Shown: positions 27,339 to 36,672, counted from the first letter of the stretch. The stretch is 64,000 bases of DNA from Bacillota bacterium (GCA_023419605.1 JAEZXR010000064.1:10351-74350), one strand, 5' to 3'. Numbers and translations: made by a program. The notes: generated by a model from the sequence alone, not told the origin.

Positions 27339-27391
27339 AGTGGGCCTTCCTTGCTTTGCTGCAAAAAGTATGTTTATGTCCCTCTTTTTAT
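27317..27391 (+). terminator. Attenuator-like terminator overlapping the leader frame
   Basis: AGAGGGATGTAAA (27317-27329) pairs with TTTATGTCCCTCT (27373-27385; two mismatches), followed directly by TTTTTATTA. The first arm lies within the last codons of the leader frame. Ribosome position could therefore decide whether transcription reaches the gene at 27558. Confidence 0.5.
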
Positions 27392-27557
27392 TACAGTGCC
27401 ATGTATATAATCATATAGTATGGATTCCACTATTCCAGTCTCCCTTCTTTAAGACTTCATAGTTTTACAGCAAGAATAAAAGGTGTTTTTCAAAATTTCT
27501 ATGAGCAGGCTATTTCCATTTTAAAAAATAAAAATTAAATTTTTGGAGGTTATTTGT

Positions 27558-28286
27558 ATGAGAAAAAGTTTAGGCGTTATAATTCTTATCATGATCTGTT
27601 TGGTTTCCATTACTGCTTCTGCAGCAACAACCATCAGCGCCAACGGAACGGACCCCTATGCACATTTTAAGAGCGTTTTAGGTCCAGACCCGGTAGACGG
27701 TCCGGATTCCGACCATATCACCGACAACGGAAGCTACTTTACATTTTTACTGCACAGCACGGGCGACCTTGACGGCAGCAATACGGACCGGCAGCGGAAT
27801 GAAATAAAAGTATACAACAGCTCGGATGACAGCCTGAAAGGAACCAATGGCTCAACCTTCACCTATAACTGGAAATTCAAGATCGACAGTGCCATGACAA
27901 TATCCAATAACTTCTGCCACCTGTTCCAGATAAAAGGCAATACCACCGCAGACCCTCTTGTGACCATCACCGCTTCCGGCGGCCAGCTTAAACTGGTTTA
28001 TTATGTAGGCGGAACCACGCAGGTTCTTAAAGCCGTCGACTTTGACACCTACAAAAACACCTGGCTCACAGCCAACGTGAAGGCAACATACAAAGACAGC
28101 GGAGCTCTTTCCTGCACACTGAAAAAGGATGACGGAACTACAGTATGGTCCTACAGCGGAAACATCGACATGTGGGATACCGGAAATGACTTCAACCGCC
28201 CGAAGTGGGGGATTTACCGCAAATTATTTACCGGTATAAAAGAAGCTAAGGTATATTTCAATAATTTTTCCATTACTAAGAACTGA
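27558..28286 (+). CDS. Secreted jelly-roll polysaccharide-lyase-like protein
   Basis: About 242 residues. A signal peptide covers about 1-22 (TASA-ATTI). The mature part has a beta-sandwich pattern with DRQRNEIKVYNSS, TYNWKFKIDS, FCHLFQIKG and PKWGIYRKLF. These blocks resemble glucuronan-lyase-like (PL20-type) and related concanavalin-A-like lyases, but I am not certain of the family. The ATG follows TTGGAGGTTATTTGT. It is probably extracellular and acts on or binds an acidic or neutral polysaccharide. A terminator-like attenuator lies upstream and a true terminator downstream. Confidence 0.6.
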   Translation: MRKSLGVIILIMICLVSITASAATTISANGTDPYAHFKSVLGPDPVDGPDSDHITDNGSYFTFLLHSTGDLDGSNTDRQRNEIKVYNSSDDSLKGTNGSTFTYNWKFKIDSAMTISNNFCHLFQIKGNTTADPLVTITASGGQLKLVYYVGGTTQVLKAVDFDTYKNTWLTANVKATYKDSGALSCTLKKDDGTTVWSYSGNIDMWDTGNDFNRPKWGIYRKLFTGIKEAKVYFNNFSITKN

Positions 28287-28373
28287 CTCTGATTTACTTT
28301 AGTAAAACGATCTTTTCTTTTACGGAAGGGGTCTTAAAACGGGGACTGGATGTTTTATATTCCTTTATCGATA

Positions 28374-28412
28374 AAAAGCTCTCTTGGAGTACTGCCGGGA
28401 GAGCTTTTTTTA
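28374..28412 (+). terminator. Terminator after the lyase-like gene
   Basis: AAAAGCTCTC pairs with GGAGAGCTTT across a 14-base loop, followed by a run of T. It lies 88 bases after the stop and 32 bases from the convergent AraC gene. Confidence 0.8.
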
Positions 28413-28443
28413 CTTTTCTTGCAGCTAGTACAAACGCGTTATA

Positions 28444-29343
28444 TTATAGGGAGGGGACATGCTTGCTTCTAAAGCTTTTGGGAGACATCCCTACCCTTTT
28501 ATTAAATAGGTAGCTGAAATAAGGTATATTTTCAAATCCGCACTTCAGTGCGATATCCGTAATAGATAACCGGGTTCGCGCCAGCATCTCTTTTGCCTTT
28601 TTCAGCCGCAGGCTGAGGATGTATTCGTTGGGACTCATGCCGATGATGCCTGTAAAAACCTTTTGAAAGTGATTGGGGCTGAATCCGGCCAATTCGGCAA
28701 GGTCCTTTAAAAGCATTCTGCTGGTTACATTTTCATGGATGTATTCAATGACACTTTTCACCCGGTCATAATGGCGGAGAGGAACTTCGTCCCTGTGCTG
28801 CAAAGGGTTTTTTACGTCCGAGTACATCATATGTAAAATTTGCAGGATGCAGGATTTGATGAGGAGCTCGGAACCTTCCTCACTGTTGATAAACTCCTTA
28901 TGAATCCGATCAAAAAGGGAAAGGTATTTATCCCCATCCTCAGGATGAAATTTTACGGGCAGGGAATCCAGCAATGGATTTATATAATAGTCCTGAAAAG
29001 TCCCTTGCTCGTAAAAATAGCGATCGTATTGGTTCAGGTTGTGTCCCGCCAAATCAAAAAAGATCGCATAGCAATCGAAAGGCATGATGGCCTGTGTAGT
29101 ATCCCCGGGCCTGCGGAGGACCACATCGCCGGCCTGAATGGGATAAAGCCGGTTGTTGATCCACATGGAGCCTTCACTAAAGAGAAAGAATTCGATTTCA
29201 TAATCATAGACGATTCTCTGTCCCAAAGACTCTTTATGGGCATAGAGGTTCTTACAGGTATAGAGATGTGAAAAAAGCAAGCGGGGAGAAATCCCGTCAT
29301 TCGTAATATTTGCCTTCCTCAGGAGGGTTGTGTGCGTATTCAT
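28444..29343 (-). CDS. AraC-family regulator with N-terminal cupin domain
   Basis: 299 residues. An N-terminal cupin-like sensor (about 30-150; YPIQAGDVVLRRPGD is a typical strand pair) is followed by the double HTH of AraC proteins (about 195-295). The first HTH has LLKDLAELAGFSPNHFQKVF and the second CGFENIPYFSYLFNKRVGMS. It diverges from the GH30 gene across a 195-base spacer and most likely regulates it in response to a sugar. Confidence 0.92.
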   Translation of the reverse strand: MNTHTTLLRKANITNDGISPRLLFSHLYTCKNLYAHKESLGQRIVYDYEIEFFLFSEGSMWINNRLYPIQAGDVVLRRPGDTTQAIMPFDCYAIFFDLAGHNLNQYDRYFYEQGTFQDYYINPLLDSLPVKFHPEDGDKYLSLFDRIHKEFINSEEGSELLIKSCILQILHMMYSDVKNPLQHRDEVPLRHYDRVKSVIEYIHENVTSRMLLKDLAELAGFSPNHFQKVFTGIIGMSPNEYILSLRLKKAKEMLARTRLSITDIALKCGFENIPYFSYLFNKRVGMSPKSFRSKHVPSL

Positions 29344-29550
29344 GAGGCCTCCTTTTCCATCCGGCGGATGAATAAAAATGTTTTTCTATTGCATTCATTA
29401 TAGCATTTCTCCAACAAACTTATCCAGGAAAAATCGTAAGATTTTGAAAGTTTGTCGCCAGATAATGATTTTTCCAGGAGATGCAATTCCTTATAATAAG
29501 GATGTAGGGAAACCTACTTCCATAATATTTTAAAAGGAGTGTGTTTTGCG

Positions 29551-30903
29551 ATGGGAGAAGCCAGGAAACTTTTGAAGGTGATCCAGACCTCCAAATACAC
29601 AGAAGACCGGCTTACCGAAAAGGGTGAGTACCCGGTTTTCGAAAATACTGCGGGTCAGGAAAACTTACTTGTTAAGGTGTATGAGGATGTAGAATATCAA
29701 ACTGTGGAAGGCTTTGGAGGGTCCTTTACGGAGGCTGCCTCTGTTACCTTGGACCGGATGAGCCGTGAGAAAAGAGAAGAAATTTTGAATGCTTATTTTC
29801 ACCCAGAAAAGGGACTGGGGTATACCCTGTGCAGAACGCATATCAACAGCTGCGACTTTTCAGAAGGAAACTATGCGTATGTTGAAAAGGAAGGCGACAC
29901 TGCCCTGGAATCTTTCTCGATCGAAAGGGACAGGATATCCTTGATCCCTTTTATTAAGGAAGCGATTCTCACAAAAGGTGAAAACATCAAAATCTTAGCC
30001 TCCCCATGGAGTCCGCCGGCCTGGATGAAGACCAACGGAAAGATGAACCAGGGCGGCAAACTAAAGGAAGAGTACCGGGAAGTGTGGGCACGGTACTATG
30101 CACGGTATATCAAGGAATACGCGGCAGAAGGAATTGACATATGGGCCATCACGGTTCAAAATGAACCAAAGGCGGTACAAAGATGGGATTCCTGTATATA
30201 CACCGCCGAAGAAGAACGGGATTTTGTGAAGTTCTATCTGGGGCCAACCCTGGAGAAGGAAGGGGTGCAGAAGACCCGGATCGTAATCTGGGATCATAAC
30301 AAGGAGCTTGTTTACGATCGGGCGAAAACCATCCTCTCTGATGCTGAAGCAGCTAAATATATATGGGGCGTGGGTTTCCACTGGTATTCCGGCGATCATT
30401 TTGAAACGCTGGATGCTGTCCACCGCGTATATCCCGACAAATTCCTGATTCATACGGAGGGCTGCGTAGAAGGCGGAGAAAAAATGGGTCTCTGGGAAGC
30501 CGGAGAAAAATATGGGCATGATATTATCGGAGATTTCACCAACTGGACCACTGCGTGGATTGACTGGAATCTGATCCTGAACGAGCAGGGAGGACCGAAT
30601 CACGTAGGAAATTATTGTGATGCCCCTATTATTGCCGATACCCAAAAGGATACGGTAACGTATGAAAGCTCCTTCTACTATATCGGACATTTCAGCAAAT
30701 TCGTCAAACCGGGTGCAAAGCGAATCGGCTGCAGCAGATACACATCTGCGCTGGAAACCGTGGCGTTTAAGAACCCCGATGGAAAAATTGTTGTGGTTGT
30801 ACTGAACCGCAGTGAAGAGACTCTTCCCTTTACACTGCAGTGCGGGAACGAACTGGTGAAACTGGAAAGCCTTCCACGCTCCATAATGACCTTATTGTAT
30901 TAA
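29551..30903 (+). CDS. GH30 family glycosidase, intracellular
   Basis: About 450 residues. There is no signal peptide, so cytosolic action is expected. GH30 hallmarks are VEGFGGSFTEAASVT near the start, ILASPWSPPAWMKTNG, acid/base Glu at about 205 in AITVQNEP, and nucleophile Glu at about 303 in IHTEGC. The C-terminal beta-sandwich ends LPRSIMTLLY. The ATG at 29551 is used; an in-frame GTG at 29539 overlaps the ribosome site. GH30 includes beta-glucosidases, beta-1,6-glucanases and xylanases. The glucosylceramidase-like block order favours a beta-glucosidase or beta-1,6-glucanase role on imported oligosaccharides. Confidence 0.9.
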   Translation: MGEARKLLKVIQTSKYTEDRLTEKGEYPVFENTAGQENLLVKVYEDVEYQTVEGFGGSFTEAASVTLDRMSREKREEILNAYFHPEKGLGYTLCRTHINSCDFSEGNYAYVEKEGDTALESFSIERDRISLIPFIKEAILTKGENIKILASPWSPPAWMKTNGKMNQGGKLKEEYREVWARYYARYIKEYAAEGIDIWAITVQNEPKAVQRWDSCIYTAEEERDFVKFYLGPTLEKEGVQKTRIVIWDHNKELVYDRAKTILSDAEAAKYIWGVGFHWYSGDHFETLDAVHRVYPDKFLIHTEGCVEGGEKMGLWEAGEKYGHDIIGDFTNWTTAWIDWNLILNEQGGPNHVGNYCDAPIIADTQKDTVTYESSFYYIGHFSKFVKPGAKRIGCSRYTSALETVAFKNPDGKIVVVVLNRSEETLPFTLQCGNELVKLESLPRSIMTLLY

Positions 30904-31374
30904 TAAGAAGAAACTACAGTTCTAAAGTTGAATGATTTAAACGGTAGCTTCAAAGTGCACAAAACAAAGAAATAAAACATTTGTCCAAAGCCTGTCTATG
31001 AGTAGAGGGCGTGCTTCCGGGTATTGGAGATAGCTTTATCCTGAACATGACGGTATAGACCTTAGCAGTATGGCAAGGACATTCGTTAATAAAATGTTTA
31101 CAAATACCACACAAAAAATTCATAATAATAGAGTATCATTATAAATGAGAAATTTCATGTGCCCTTTTGCAATAACAACAAAGCCGGTCTATGCAGGACC
31201 GGCTTTGTTGTTCTGTCAGCCCTTTGCTCAGGCTGTAACTGATTATACTTCCGGATACTCCTATTCCCAGGTTATTTTTAAAAAAGCAGGCACTCCTTTA
31301 AAAGCTCCGGAATATACTATTTTGTGCAGAACGTAATGTTTGCCTATACTCTTGCAATAAAAAGTTTTTTTGTA
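30904..31374 (+). other. Spacer with one strong hairpin and no gene
   Basis: AACAACAAAGCCGGTC and its complement form a 16-bp stem at 31174-31212 with a short loop, ending in GTTGTTCTG. It is terminator-like for GH30 transcription although 270 bases from the gene. A 63-codon frame over 31145-31336 consists largely of this palindrome and is not a credible gene. Confidence 0.6.
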
Positions 31375-31403
31375 TTTACTTCAACAAATAAATCTGGTAA
31401 AAT
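31375..31403 (+). promoter_or_regulatory. Promoter of the cysE-cysS T-box transcript
   Basis: TTTACT (31375-31380), a 17-base spacer and TAAAAT (31398-31403) form a good sigma-A promoter placed just upstream of the T-box leader. Confidence 0.6.
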
Positions 31404-31424
31404 AAGTACACCTTTAAATAATGC

Positions 31425-31680
31425 AAAGATATTGATTGGGTAGAGTATTCCGTCCATCCCTTCAGAGAGGAATTGTCAGCGGCTGTGAGCAATTCCGGGC
31501 TATCGTCGGAAGAAGTGCACCCATGAATCGGAAAGCCGAAGTTTGTTTAGTAGGTTTTCACGGAGACGCTCCGTTATGCGAGTAAGATAAACCGGCAGCC
31601 AGTACTTCGCCGGTGTAATTAGAGTGGAACCACGGTGCCCCCCGTCTCTATAAACTTTTATAGAGACGGGGGTTTTATAT
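31425..31680 (+). ncRNA. T-box leader with cysteine specifier
   Basis: A long structured leader ends in the conserved T-box sequence AGAGTGGAACCACGGTG (31621-31637), followed by a perfect terminator hairpin (CCCGTCTCTATAA with its complement, 31639-31672) and a T-rich tail. In the stem I region, GAAGAAG-TGC-ACC places a TGC (cysteine) codon at 31516-31518 as the likely specifier. Uncharged tRNA-Cys would pair with it and favour antitermination. The downstream genes, serine acetyltransferase and cysteinyl-tRNA synthetase, fit a cysteine-responsive switch. Confidence 0.9.
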
Positions 31681-31732
31681 TGGGGAAAGAGGGTAGTAAA
31701 GAATAAAGGAATTTGAAAGCGAGGTTTGGTGT

Positions 31733-32440
31733 ATGCTAAAGGAATGGCTGCGAGATGCGGAATCCATTGCCCAGAGAGACCCGGCGGCGAAAAGTGTTTT
31801 GGAAGTAATACTCTTGTATCCCGGGTTCCATGCAGTATGTTTTCACCGCTTGGCTCATTGGTTTTATGAAAGGCAGATGTTTTTTATGGCCCGGATGATT
31901 TCGCAGATCAGCCGGTTTATAACAGGCATCGAGATTCATCCGGGTGCTGTTATTGGCAGTGGGCTATTTATAGACCATGGTATGGGTGTAGTAATCGGAG
32001 AGACGGCTGAAATCGGCGATAACTGTACCATCTATCACGGAGTAACCCTGGGAGGAACGGGGAAAGATACAGGAAAGAGGCATCCTACTATTGGGAATAA
32101 TGTATTGATAAGTTCCGGAGCAAAGGTACTGGGCCCTTTCACGGTAGGAAGCAATTCCAATATAGGGGCCAACTCAGTGGTTCTGCGAGAGGTGGAACCC
32201 AACACGACGGTCGTGGGTGTGCCTGGAAGAACCGTAAAGAGAGGCAATGTGAAGATAGTCGCTTCAGAGGAACTGGATCAGATTCACAACCCGGACCCGG
32301 TTGCGCAGGAACTCTGTAAGCTGCTGGCAAGGGTTGGGAAGGTGGAGGCCCTGCTGGCGGAAAAAGAGGGCGTTTCTTTTGAAAGTAACGGACGATATAA
32401 ACCATCGGATGAATTTTTTGACATAGAATATCATATCTGA
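31733..32440 (+). CDS. cysE: Serine O-acetyltransferase
   Basis: 235 residues. It makes O-acetylserine from serine and acetyl-CoA, the first step of cysteine synthesis. After an alpha-helical N-terminal part come left-handed beta-helix hexapeptide repeats, including GIEIHPGAVIGSGLFIDHG and the CysE block IYHGVTLGGTGKDTGKRHPT with its catalytic His. The end of the chain has VVGVPGRTVKRG. It lies under the T-box leader and 25 bases before cysS, so it is expected to be induced by cysteine starvation through tRNA charging. Confidence 0.96.
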   Translation: MLKEWLRDAESIAQRDPAAKSVLEVILLYPGFHAVCFHRLAHWFYERQMFFMARMISQISRFITGIEIHPGAVIGSGLFIDHGMGVVIGETAEIGDNCTIYHGVTLGGTGKDTGKRHPTIGNNVLISSGAKVLGPFTVGSNSNIGANSVVLREVEPNTTVVGVPGRTVKRGNVKIVASEELDQIHNPDPVAQELCKLLARVGKVEALLAEKEGVSFESNGRYKPSDEFFDIEYHI

Positions 32441-32465
32441 CCGATAAAATTGGAGGAGTTTTACT

Positions 32466-33869
32466 ATGAAACTGTTTAACACACTGACGAGAAAAAAGGA
32501 AGGTTTTGTTCCCCTGGAAGAGAACAAGGTCAGGATGTACTCCTGCGGACCTACGGTGTACAACTATTTCCATATTGGAAACGCCCGGCCCTTTATCATA
32601 TTTGACACCCTGCGGAGATACCTGGAATATAGAGGGTATGATGTGAAGTTTGTGCAGAACTTTACCGACATCGACGACAAAATGATTAAACGTGCCAATG
32701 AAGAAGGGATTACGGTAAAGGAACTGGCAGAGAGGTTTATTGCGGAGTACTTTGTGGATGCAAAGGGGCTTGGAATCAGGGAGGCCACTATTCATCCCAA
32801 AGCAACGGAAAACATTGATGCCATTATTGATCTCATTAAAATCCTGGAGGGTAAGGGGTTTGCCTACGCAGTCAATGGAGATGTATACTTTAGCGCTAAA
32901 AAGTTTAATGAATATGGAAAGCTTTCCCATCACAACCTGGAAGATTTGGAATCCGGAGCGAGGATTGATGTGGATGAAAGAAAGAAGGACCCTGTAGACT
33001 TTGCCTTGTGGAAAGCCCAAAAACCCGGAGAGCCGGCATGGGATAGCCCCTGGGGCAAAGGAAGACCCGGCTGGCACATCGAGTGCTCTGCCATGGTTAT
33101 GAAATACCTGGGAGACACCATCGACATCCACAGCGGCGGTTTGGATTTAACCTTCCCGCACCATGAAAATGAAATCGCCCAGAGTGAGGCAGCTACCGGA
33201 AAGCCCTTCGCAAGGTATTGGCTGCACAACGGATTTATCAATGTGAATAATGAAAAAATGTCAAAATCCTTGAACAACTTTTTTACGGTTCGGGATATCG
33301 TGAAGGAATTTGACTATGAAGTGCTTCGTTTCTTCATGCTGTCTGCTCACTACAGAAGCCCCATCAACTTTAGCGATGAGCTGCTGGAGCAGGCGAAAAA
33401 CGGCCTGGATCGGATCTATACGGCCATTGAGAACCTCCAGTATATGCGGGAGCATGCAGTGGATGCAGCCATAACTCCGGAGGAACAGAAGCTGAAGGGC
33501 CGGCTCCTTGAAATCAAGGAAAAGTTTATCGAGGCCATGGAGGATGACTTGAATACGGCAGATGCCATTGCCGCCATCTTTGACATGGTAAAGGAACTGA
33601 ATTCCAACATAACTGCCACTTCGACGCCTACGGTAGCAATTATTGATGCAGGGCTGAGCCTGATGAATGAGCTGGGTGATGTTCTGGGCATTGCACAGAA
33701 GAAGGAAGAAAAAACACTGGATGCCGAGGTGGAAGAACTGATTGCCCAAAGACAGCAGGCCAGAAAAGAGAAGAACTTCAAGCTGGCGGACGAAATCCGG
33801 GATAAGCTGAAGGCCATGGACATTATTCTCGAGGATACACCCCAGGGTGTAAAATGGAAGAAGGCATAA
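32466..33869 (+). CDS. cysS: Cysteinyl-tRNA synthetase
   Basis: 467 residues, normal length. The class I HIGH motif is at FHIGNARP (about residue 36). Zinc-ligand cysteines appear in YSCGPTVYN and in WHIECSAMV, with HHENEIAQSE completing the zinc site. The KMSKS loop is at about 266 (NEKMSKSLNNF). The C-terminal anticodon-binding part ends AMDIILEDTPQGVKW. The start follows GGAGGAGTTTTACT. It is co-transcribed with cysE. Confidence 0.97.
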   Translation: MKLFNTLTRKKEGFVPLEENKVRMYSCGPTVYNYFHIGNARPFIIFDTLRRYLEYRGYDVKFVQNFTDIDDKMIKRANEEGITVKELAERFIAEYFVDAKGLGIREATIHPKATENIDAIIDLIKILEGKGFAYAVNGDVYFSAKKFNEYGKLSHHNLEDLESGARIDVDERKKDPVDFALWKAQKPGEPAWDSPWGKGRPGWHIECSAMVMKYLGDTIDIHSGGLDLTFPHHENEIAQSEAATGKPFARYWLHNGFINVNNEKMSKSLNNFFTVRDIVKEFDYEVLRFFMLSAHYRSPINFSDELLEQAKNGLDRIYTAIENLQYMREHAVDAAITPEEQKLKGRLLEIKEKFIEAMEDDLNTADAIAAIFDMVKELNSNITATSTPTVAIIDAGLSLMNELGDVLGIAQKKEEKTLDAEVEELIAQRQQARKEKNFKLADEIRDKLKAMDIILEDTPQGVKWKKA

Positions 33870-33929
33870 ATTAGAGCGATTTGTTGAAAAAGCTAAGGCC
33901 CTATAGTCTGAATTTTGGACTATAGGGTC

Positions 33930-34928
33930 TTAATTTTTAAAGGAATCAGGGCTATCCAGCAAATGCATCCGATCCCCGCCATACTCGATTCCGGCATTTT
34001 CACCGACCCCCTCATAGACCACTTTCTTATCCCGAATATCCGTCAGCTTGATATGTACACGGGCAGTGAGAGTTTCCTTCACCAGAGGCTGCATCCTACC
34101 CTCTTTGGGCCCCCGGCAGAGAATAAACCGATCCGGTTGGGACTCGGTTCGGATTTCCAGGGTGTGGGTAGGGTTGGCAGCGGTAATGACAACATCTTTT
34201 TGATGCTGTTCGATACTGAGTTTCGAGTGATTCATGCTGGTAAATTCATGGAATTCACTGCCTAACTGCAACCCCATAAGAAAACCCCGGAAACTGCCGA
34301 GAGGAAAAGGAATATGACCGATAGAGGCACTCAGGGAAACTCCGGGGGTGGAAAAACTATTGGACTGAACCCAGACCCAGGAATAGGGAAACTGCCGACC
34401 CCAGTTTTTTTCCACGTATCCCTTGGCCGACGAAAGCGAAATAGGCCGACCATCAATATGAATGGACCCATGGACCTCTGCATCCATCAAGCATACCTGA
34501 CTGTAGCACTCCATAAAAGGAATAAAATTATAGAAGCCCATGCTTCTGTTGGAACGGCTGTTATTGTTCCATTTCAAAGTGTGAGAAAACTCTATATCCG
34601 CTACGATCCTTCCTAAGGCGGTATCCAGGTCCAGATGAAATCCGGAGGGGGAGAACCTGTTTTCGGCAATCGCAACTTCGAAACCACTTCTGTTATTTTT
34701 GCTTGAGAAGGCATCCGGAGGGAAAAATACATAATCATAAAGAACAGACCTGCCATCCAGAACCTGAATAAATCCATGGGCATCCATGCCTTTTTTATCT
34801 CCATGAAAGATTCCGGGGATAAAGACAAGCGCATTCCGAGGGTCTGTAATCTTAAAGTACCACCCTTCAAAAAGGTTCCATGGAACCTTTTTATGGTACA
34901 AATCAGGATTCACCATCTGCTTTAGCAT
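33930..34928 (-). CDS. Tocopherol-cyclase-like protein
   Basis: 332 residues. Blocks such as NLFEGWYFKITDP near the start, SSAKGYVEKNWGRQFPYSWV in the middle and the following WVQSNSFSTPGVSLSASIG match the tocopherol cyclase-like fold (PF14249). Bacterial members are widespread but their reaction is generally unknown, and a tocopherol-type substrate is not expected in a clostridium. No signal peptide or membrane segment is evident. The gene is transcribed against its neighbours and, with the transketolase pair, breaks the usual cysS-mrnC adjacency. Confidence 0.8.
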   Translation of the reverse strand: MLKQMVNPDLYHKKVPWNLFEGWYFKITDPRNALVFIPGIFHGDKKGMDAHGFIQVLDGRSVLYDYVFFPPDAFSSKNNRSGFEVAIAENRFSPSGFHLDLDTALGRIVADIEFSHTLKWNNNSRSNRSMGFYNFIPFMECYSQVCLMDAEVHGSIHIDGRPISLSSAKGYVEKNWGRQFPYSWVWVQSNSFSTPGVSLSASIGHIPFPLGSFRGFLMGLQLGSEFHEFTSMNHSKLSIEQHQKDVVITAANPTHTLEIRTESQPDRFILCRGPKEGRMQPLVKETLTARVHIKLTDIRDKKVVYEGVGENAGIEYGGDRMHLLDSPDSFKN

Positions 34929-35036
34929 ATCGATACCCTTCCTGCGGTAAAAATTGCGTAATATACTTTGTCCATTTTTGCGGGAAATGATTCATAAAAA
35001 GCAGAAAGGCCTTTATTATACGGTGTTTTGGGGTAT

Positions 35037-35064
35037 AAAAAAACTGCGACCGAGTAGGCCGCAG
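35037..35064 (-). terminator. Minus-strand terminator-like hairpin
   Basis: Read on the minus strand, CTGCGGCC and GGTCGCAG pair (one mismatch) and are followed by seven T. No annotated minus-strand gene lies upstream of it between 35064 and 35826, so a short untranslated transcript from this spacer is possible. Confidence 0.5.
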
Positions 35065-35598
35065 ATTCTCCGATCTATATAAAGAAAGGAGGTAAAAGTA
35101 TGTTAAAAAGTATCAGTGTACGATAATATTATAGGTTTTTTTGGCCGATAAAGTCAATGTACAAATTAAATAAAAAACCGGCCTGGACAGTAGCGAGATT
35201 GTACAATGTAGCTAAACTGCGGCTTCGACAAGTTTGTCGGAATCGGTCAGATATCAACGAAAAAATAGCCGGTGTGATTTAATACGACATAAAGGGTTTG
35301 TTCATTCTGAGAGAATTTGTCTATTTTTAGGAAGCAAAATTTAACTCCCTGGCTATTGTTTGCTAAAGAATATAATGGTATACTAATTAATGATCTTACG
35401 TCATACTAATGGTGGGTTCAGTGCTAAAATAGGAATGTGAATTTTTGTTATATATCTCCCACCGGGATCAATAAACAAGAAGACAGAGTACGAAACGCGC
35501 TTTGCAGTCACAGGATAAAGTAAGAAGGAATGATATGGCTGTGCGCATTATAATAAAACTGCGAAAGGATGTGCATGATGATGGGTAGAATAAACACC

Positions 35599-35672
35599 GT
35601 AGGGGCAGGTTCTAAACCTGCCCTGGATCGCGGCATAGAGACGGGCAGGGCGGGTTATGAACCCGCCCCTAC
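35599..35672. repeat. REP/MITE-like double palindrome
   Basis: GTAGGGGC at 35599-35606 and GCCCCTAC at 35665-35672 close a 74-base unit. It contains two inner hairpins, GGGCAGGTT with AACCTGCCC and GGGCGGGTT with AACCCGCCC. Such GTAGGGGC(G/A)GG palindromes are dispersed non-coding repeats in many bacterial genomes. Confidence 0.75.
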
Positions 35673-35826
35673 AATCCATCACCGTGCAGCCTTGCTGCAC
35701 CCTATAATAAAACCATGAAAATTATCTAAAGGTAGGTTTTACTGAAACGCGCTTAACGGAAAGAGAAAGTCAAGGAAAACTGATCTTTCCTGCGCGTTAT
35801 AAACTATAAATGAAAGGAAGAATTGT

Positions 35827-36672
35827 ATGGATAAAACGAAGATAAAGCAGCTCTCCATAACTGCTACAAAAATCAGGAAACATGCAATTGAAGGCGTTTA
35901 CAACGCTGCTGCCGGACATCCGGGCGGTTCTCTATCCATCGCAGATATCTTGTCTGTACTGTATTTCGATGTAATGAAGGTAGATCCGAAGAATCCACAC
36001 TGGTCTGATAGAGACCGGTTTGTGCTGTCAAAGGGACATTGTTCCCCTGCACTTTACGGTGCATTGGCTGAAAAGGGTTTTTTCCCTGCTGAAGCGGTTA
36101 CAACTTTCCGGCAGGTTGACAGTTTCCTTCAGGGACACCCGGATATGAAAGGGGTTCCTGGTGTAGATATGTCCACAGGCTCTTTGGGACAGGGAATCTG
36201 TGCTGCAAACGGTATGGCCCTGGCTGCGAAGTTGGATAACAAGGATTACAGGGTATATTCCATCCTGGGAGACGGAGAACTCCAGGAAGGACAGGTGTGG
36301 GAAGCGGCCATGTTCGCCGCTCACTACAAGCTGGATAACCTGACTGCATTTGTAGACTTTAACGGTTTGCAGATTGACGGAGATATTTCCCAGGTTATGT
36401 CACCGCTGCCCATCGATGAGAAGTTTAAAGCGTTCGGCTGGAACGTTATTGTCATTGATGCCCATGATTACAATCAGATCGAAGATGCCATCAACCAGGC
36501 AAAAAATACAAAAGGCAAGCCAACCATGATTGTTGCCAGATCCGTAAAGGGTAAGGGTGTTTCCTATATGGAAAACCAGGCTGGATGGCATGGAACGGCA
36601 CCCAATAAGGAACAATACGAACAGGCGATCAAGGAATTGAATGAACAGCTCGCGAAACTGGAGGTGGAATAA
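35827..36672 (+). CDS. Transketolase, N-terminal subunit
   Basis: 281 residues, corresponding to the thiamine-pyrophosphate binding half. GHPGGSLSIADI and DRDRFVLSKGHCSPALYG precede the TPP motif GDGELQEGQVWEA...DFNGLQIDG. A split transketolase (two genes) is common in Clostridia and Archaea. It exchanges two-carbon ketol units among sugar phosphates in the pentose phosphate pathway. The start follows AAAGGAAGAATTGT, and the stop abuts the ATG of the C-terminal subunit. Confidence 0.95.
   Translation: MDKTKIKQLSITATKIRKHAIEGVYNAAAGHPGGSLSIADILSVLYFDVMKVDPKNPHWSDRDRFVLSKGHCSPALYGALAEKGFFPAEAVTTFRQVDSFLQGHPDMKGVPGVDMSTGSLGQGICAANGMALAAKLDNKDYRVYSILGDGELQEGQVWEAAMFAAHYKLDNLTAFVDFNGLQIDGDISQVMSPLPIDEKFKAFGWNVIVIDAHDYNQIEDAINQAKNTKGKPTMIVARSVKGKGVSYMENQAGWHGTAPNKEQYEQAIKELNEQLAKLEVE

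Larger units (their letters stand above)
34929..35826 (+). other. 900-base spacer with hairpins, REP-like palindrome and tiny frames
   Basis: No conserved gene seen. Contents include a hairpin at 35037-35064 that would terminate minus-strand transcription, and a ribosome site AAAGGAGGTAAAAGT followed by an eight-codon frame (MLKSISVR) at 35101-35127. There is also a 17-codon frame (MAVRIIIKLRKDVHDDG) starting at about 35535, and the REP-like element at 35599-35672. The motif GAAACGCGCTT occurs twice (about 35493 and 35744). The region looks like accumulated repeats rather than a lost gene. Confidence 0.5.

Noticed and set aside
31145..31336. 63-codon frame upstream of the T-box
   Set aside because: It is built largely on the palindromic terminator at 31174-31212 and lacks a ribosome site.
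32139..33131. 330-codon minus-strand frame
   Set aside because: It is antisense to cysE and cysS, both strongly supported, and has no recognisable motifs.
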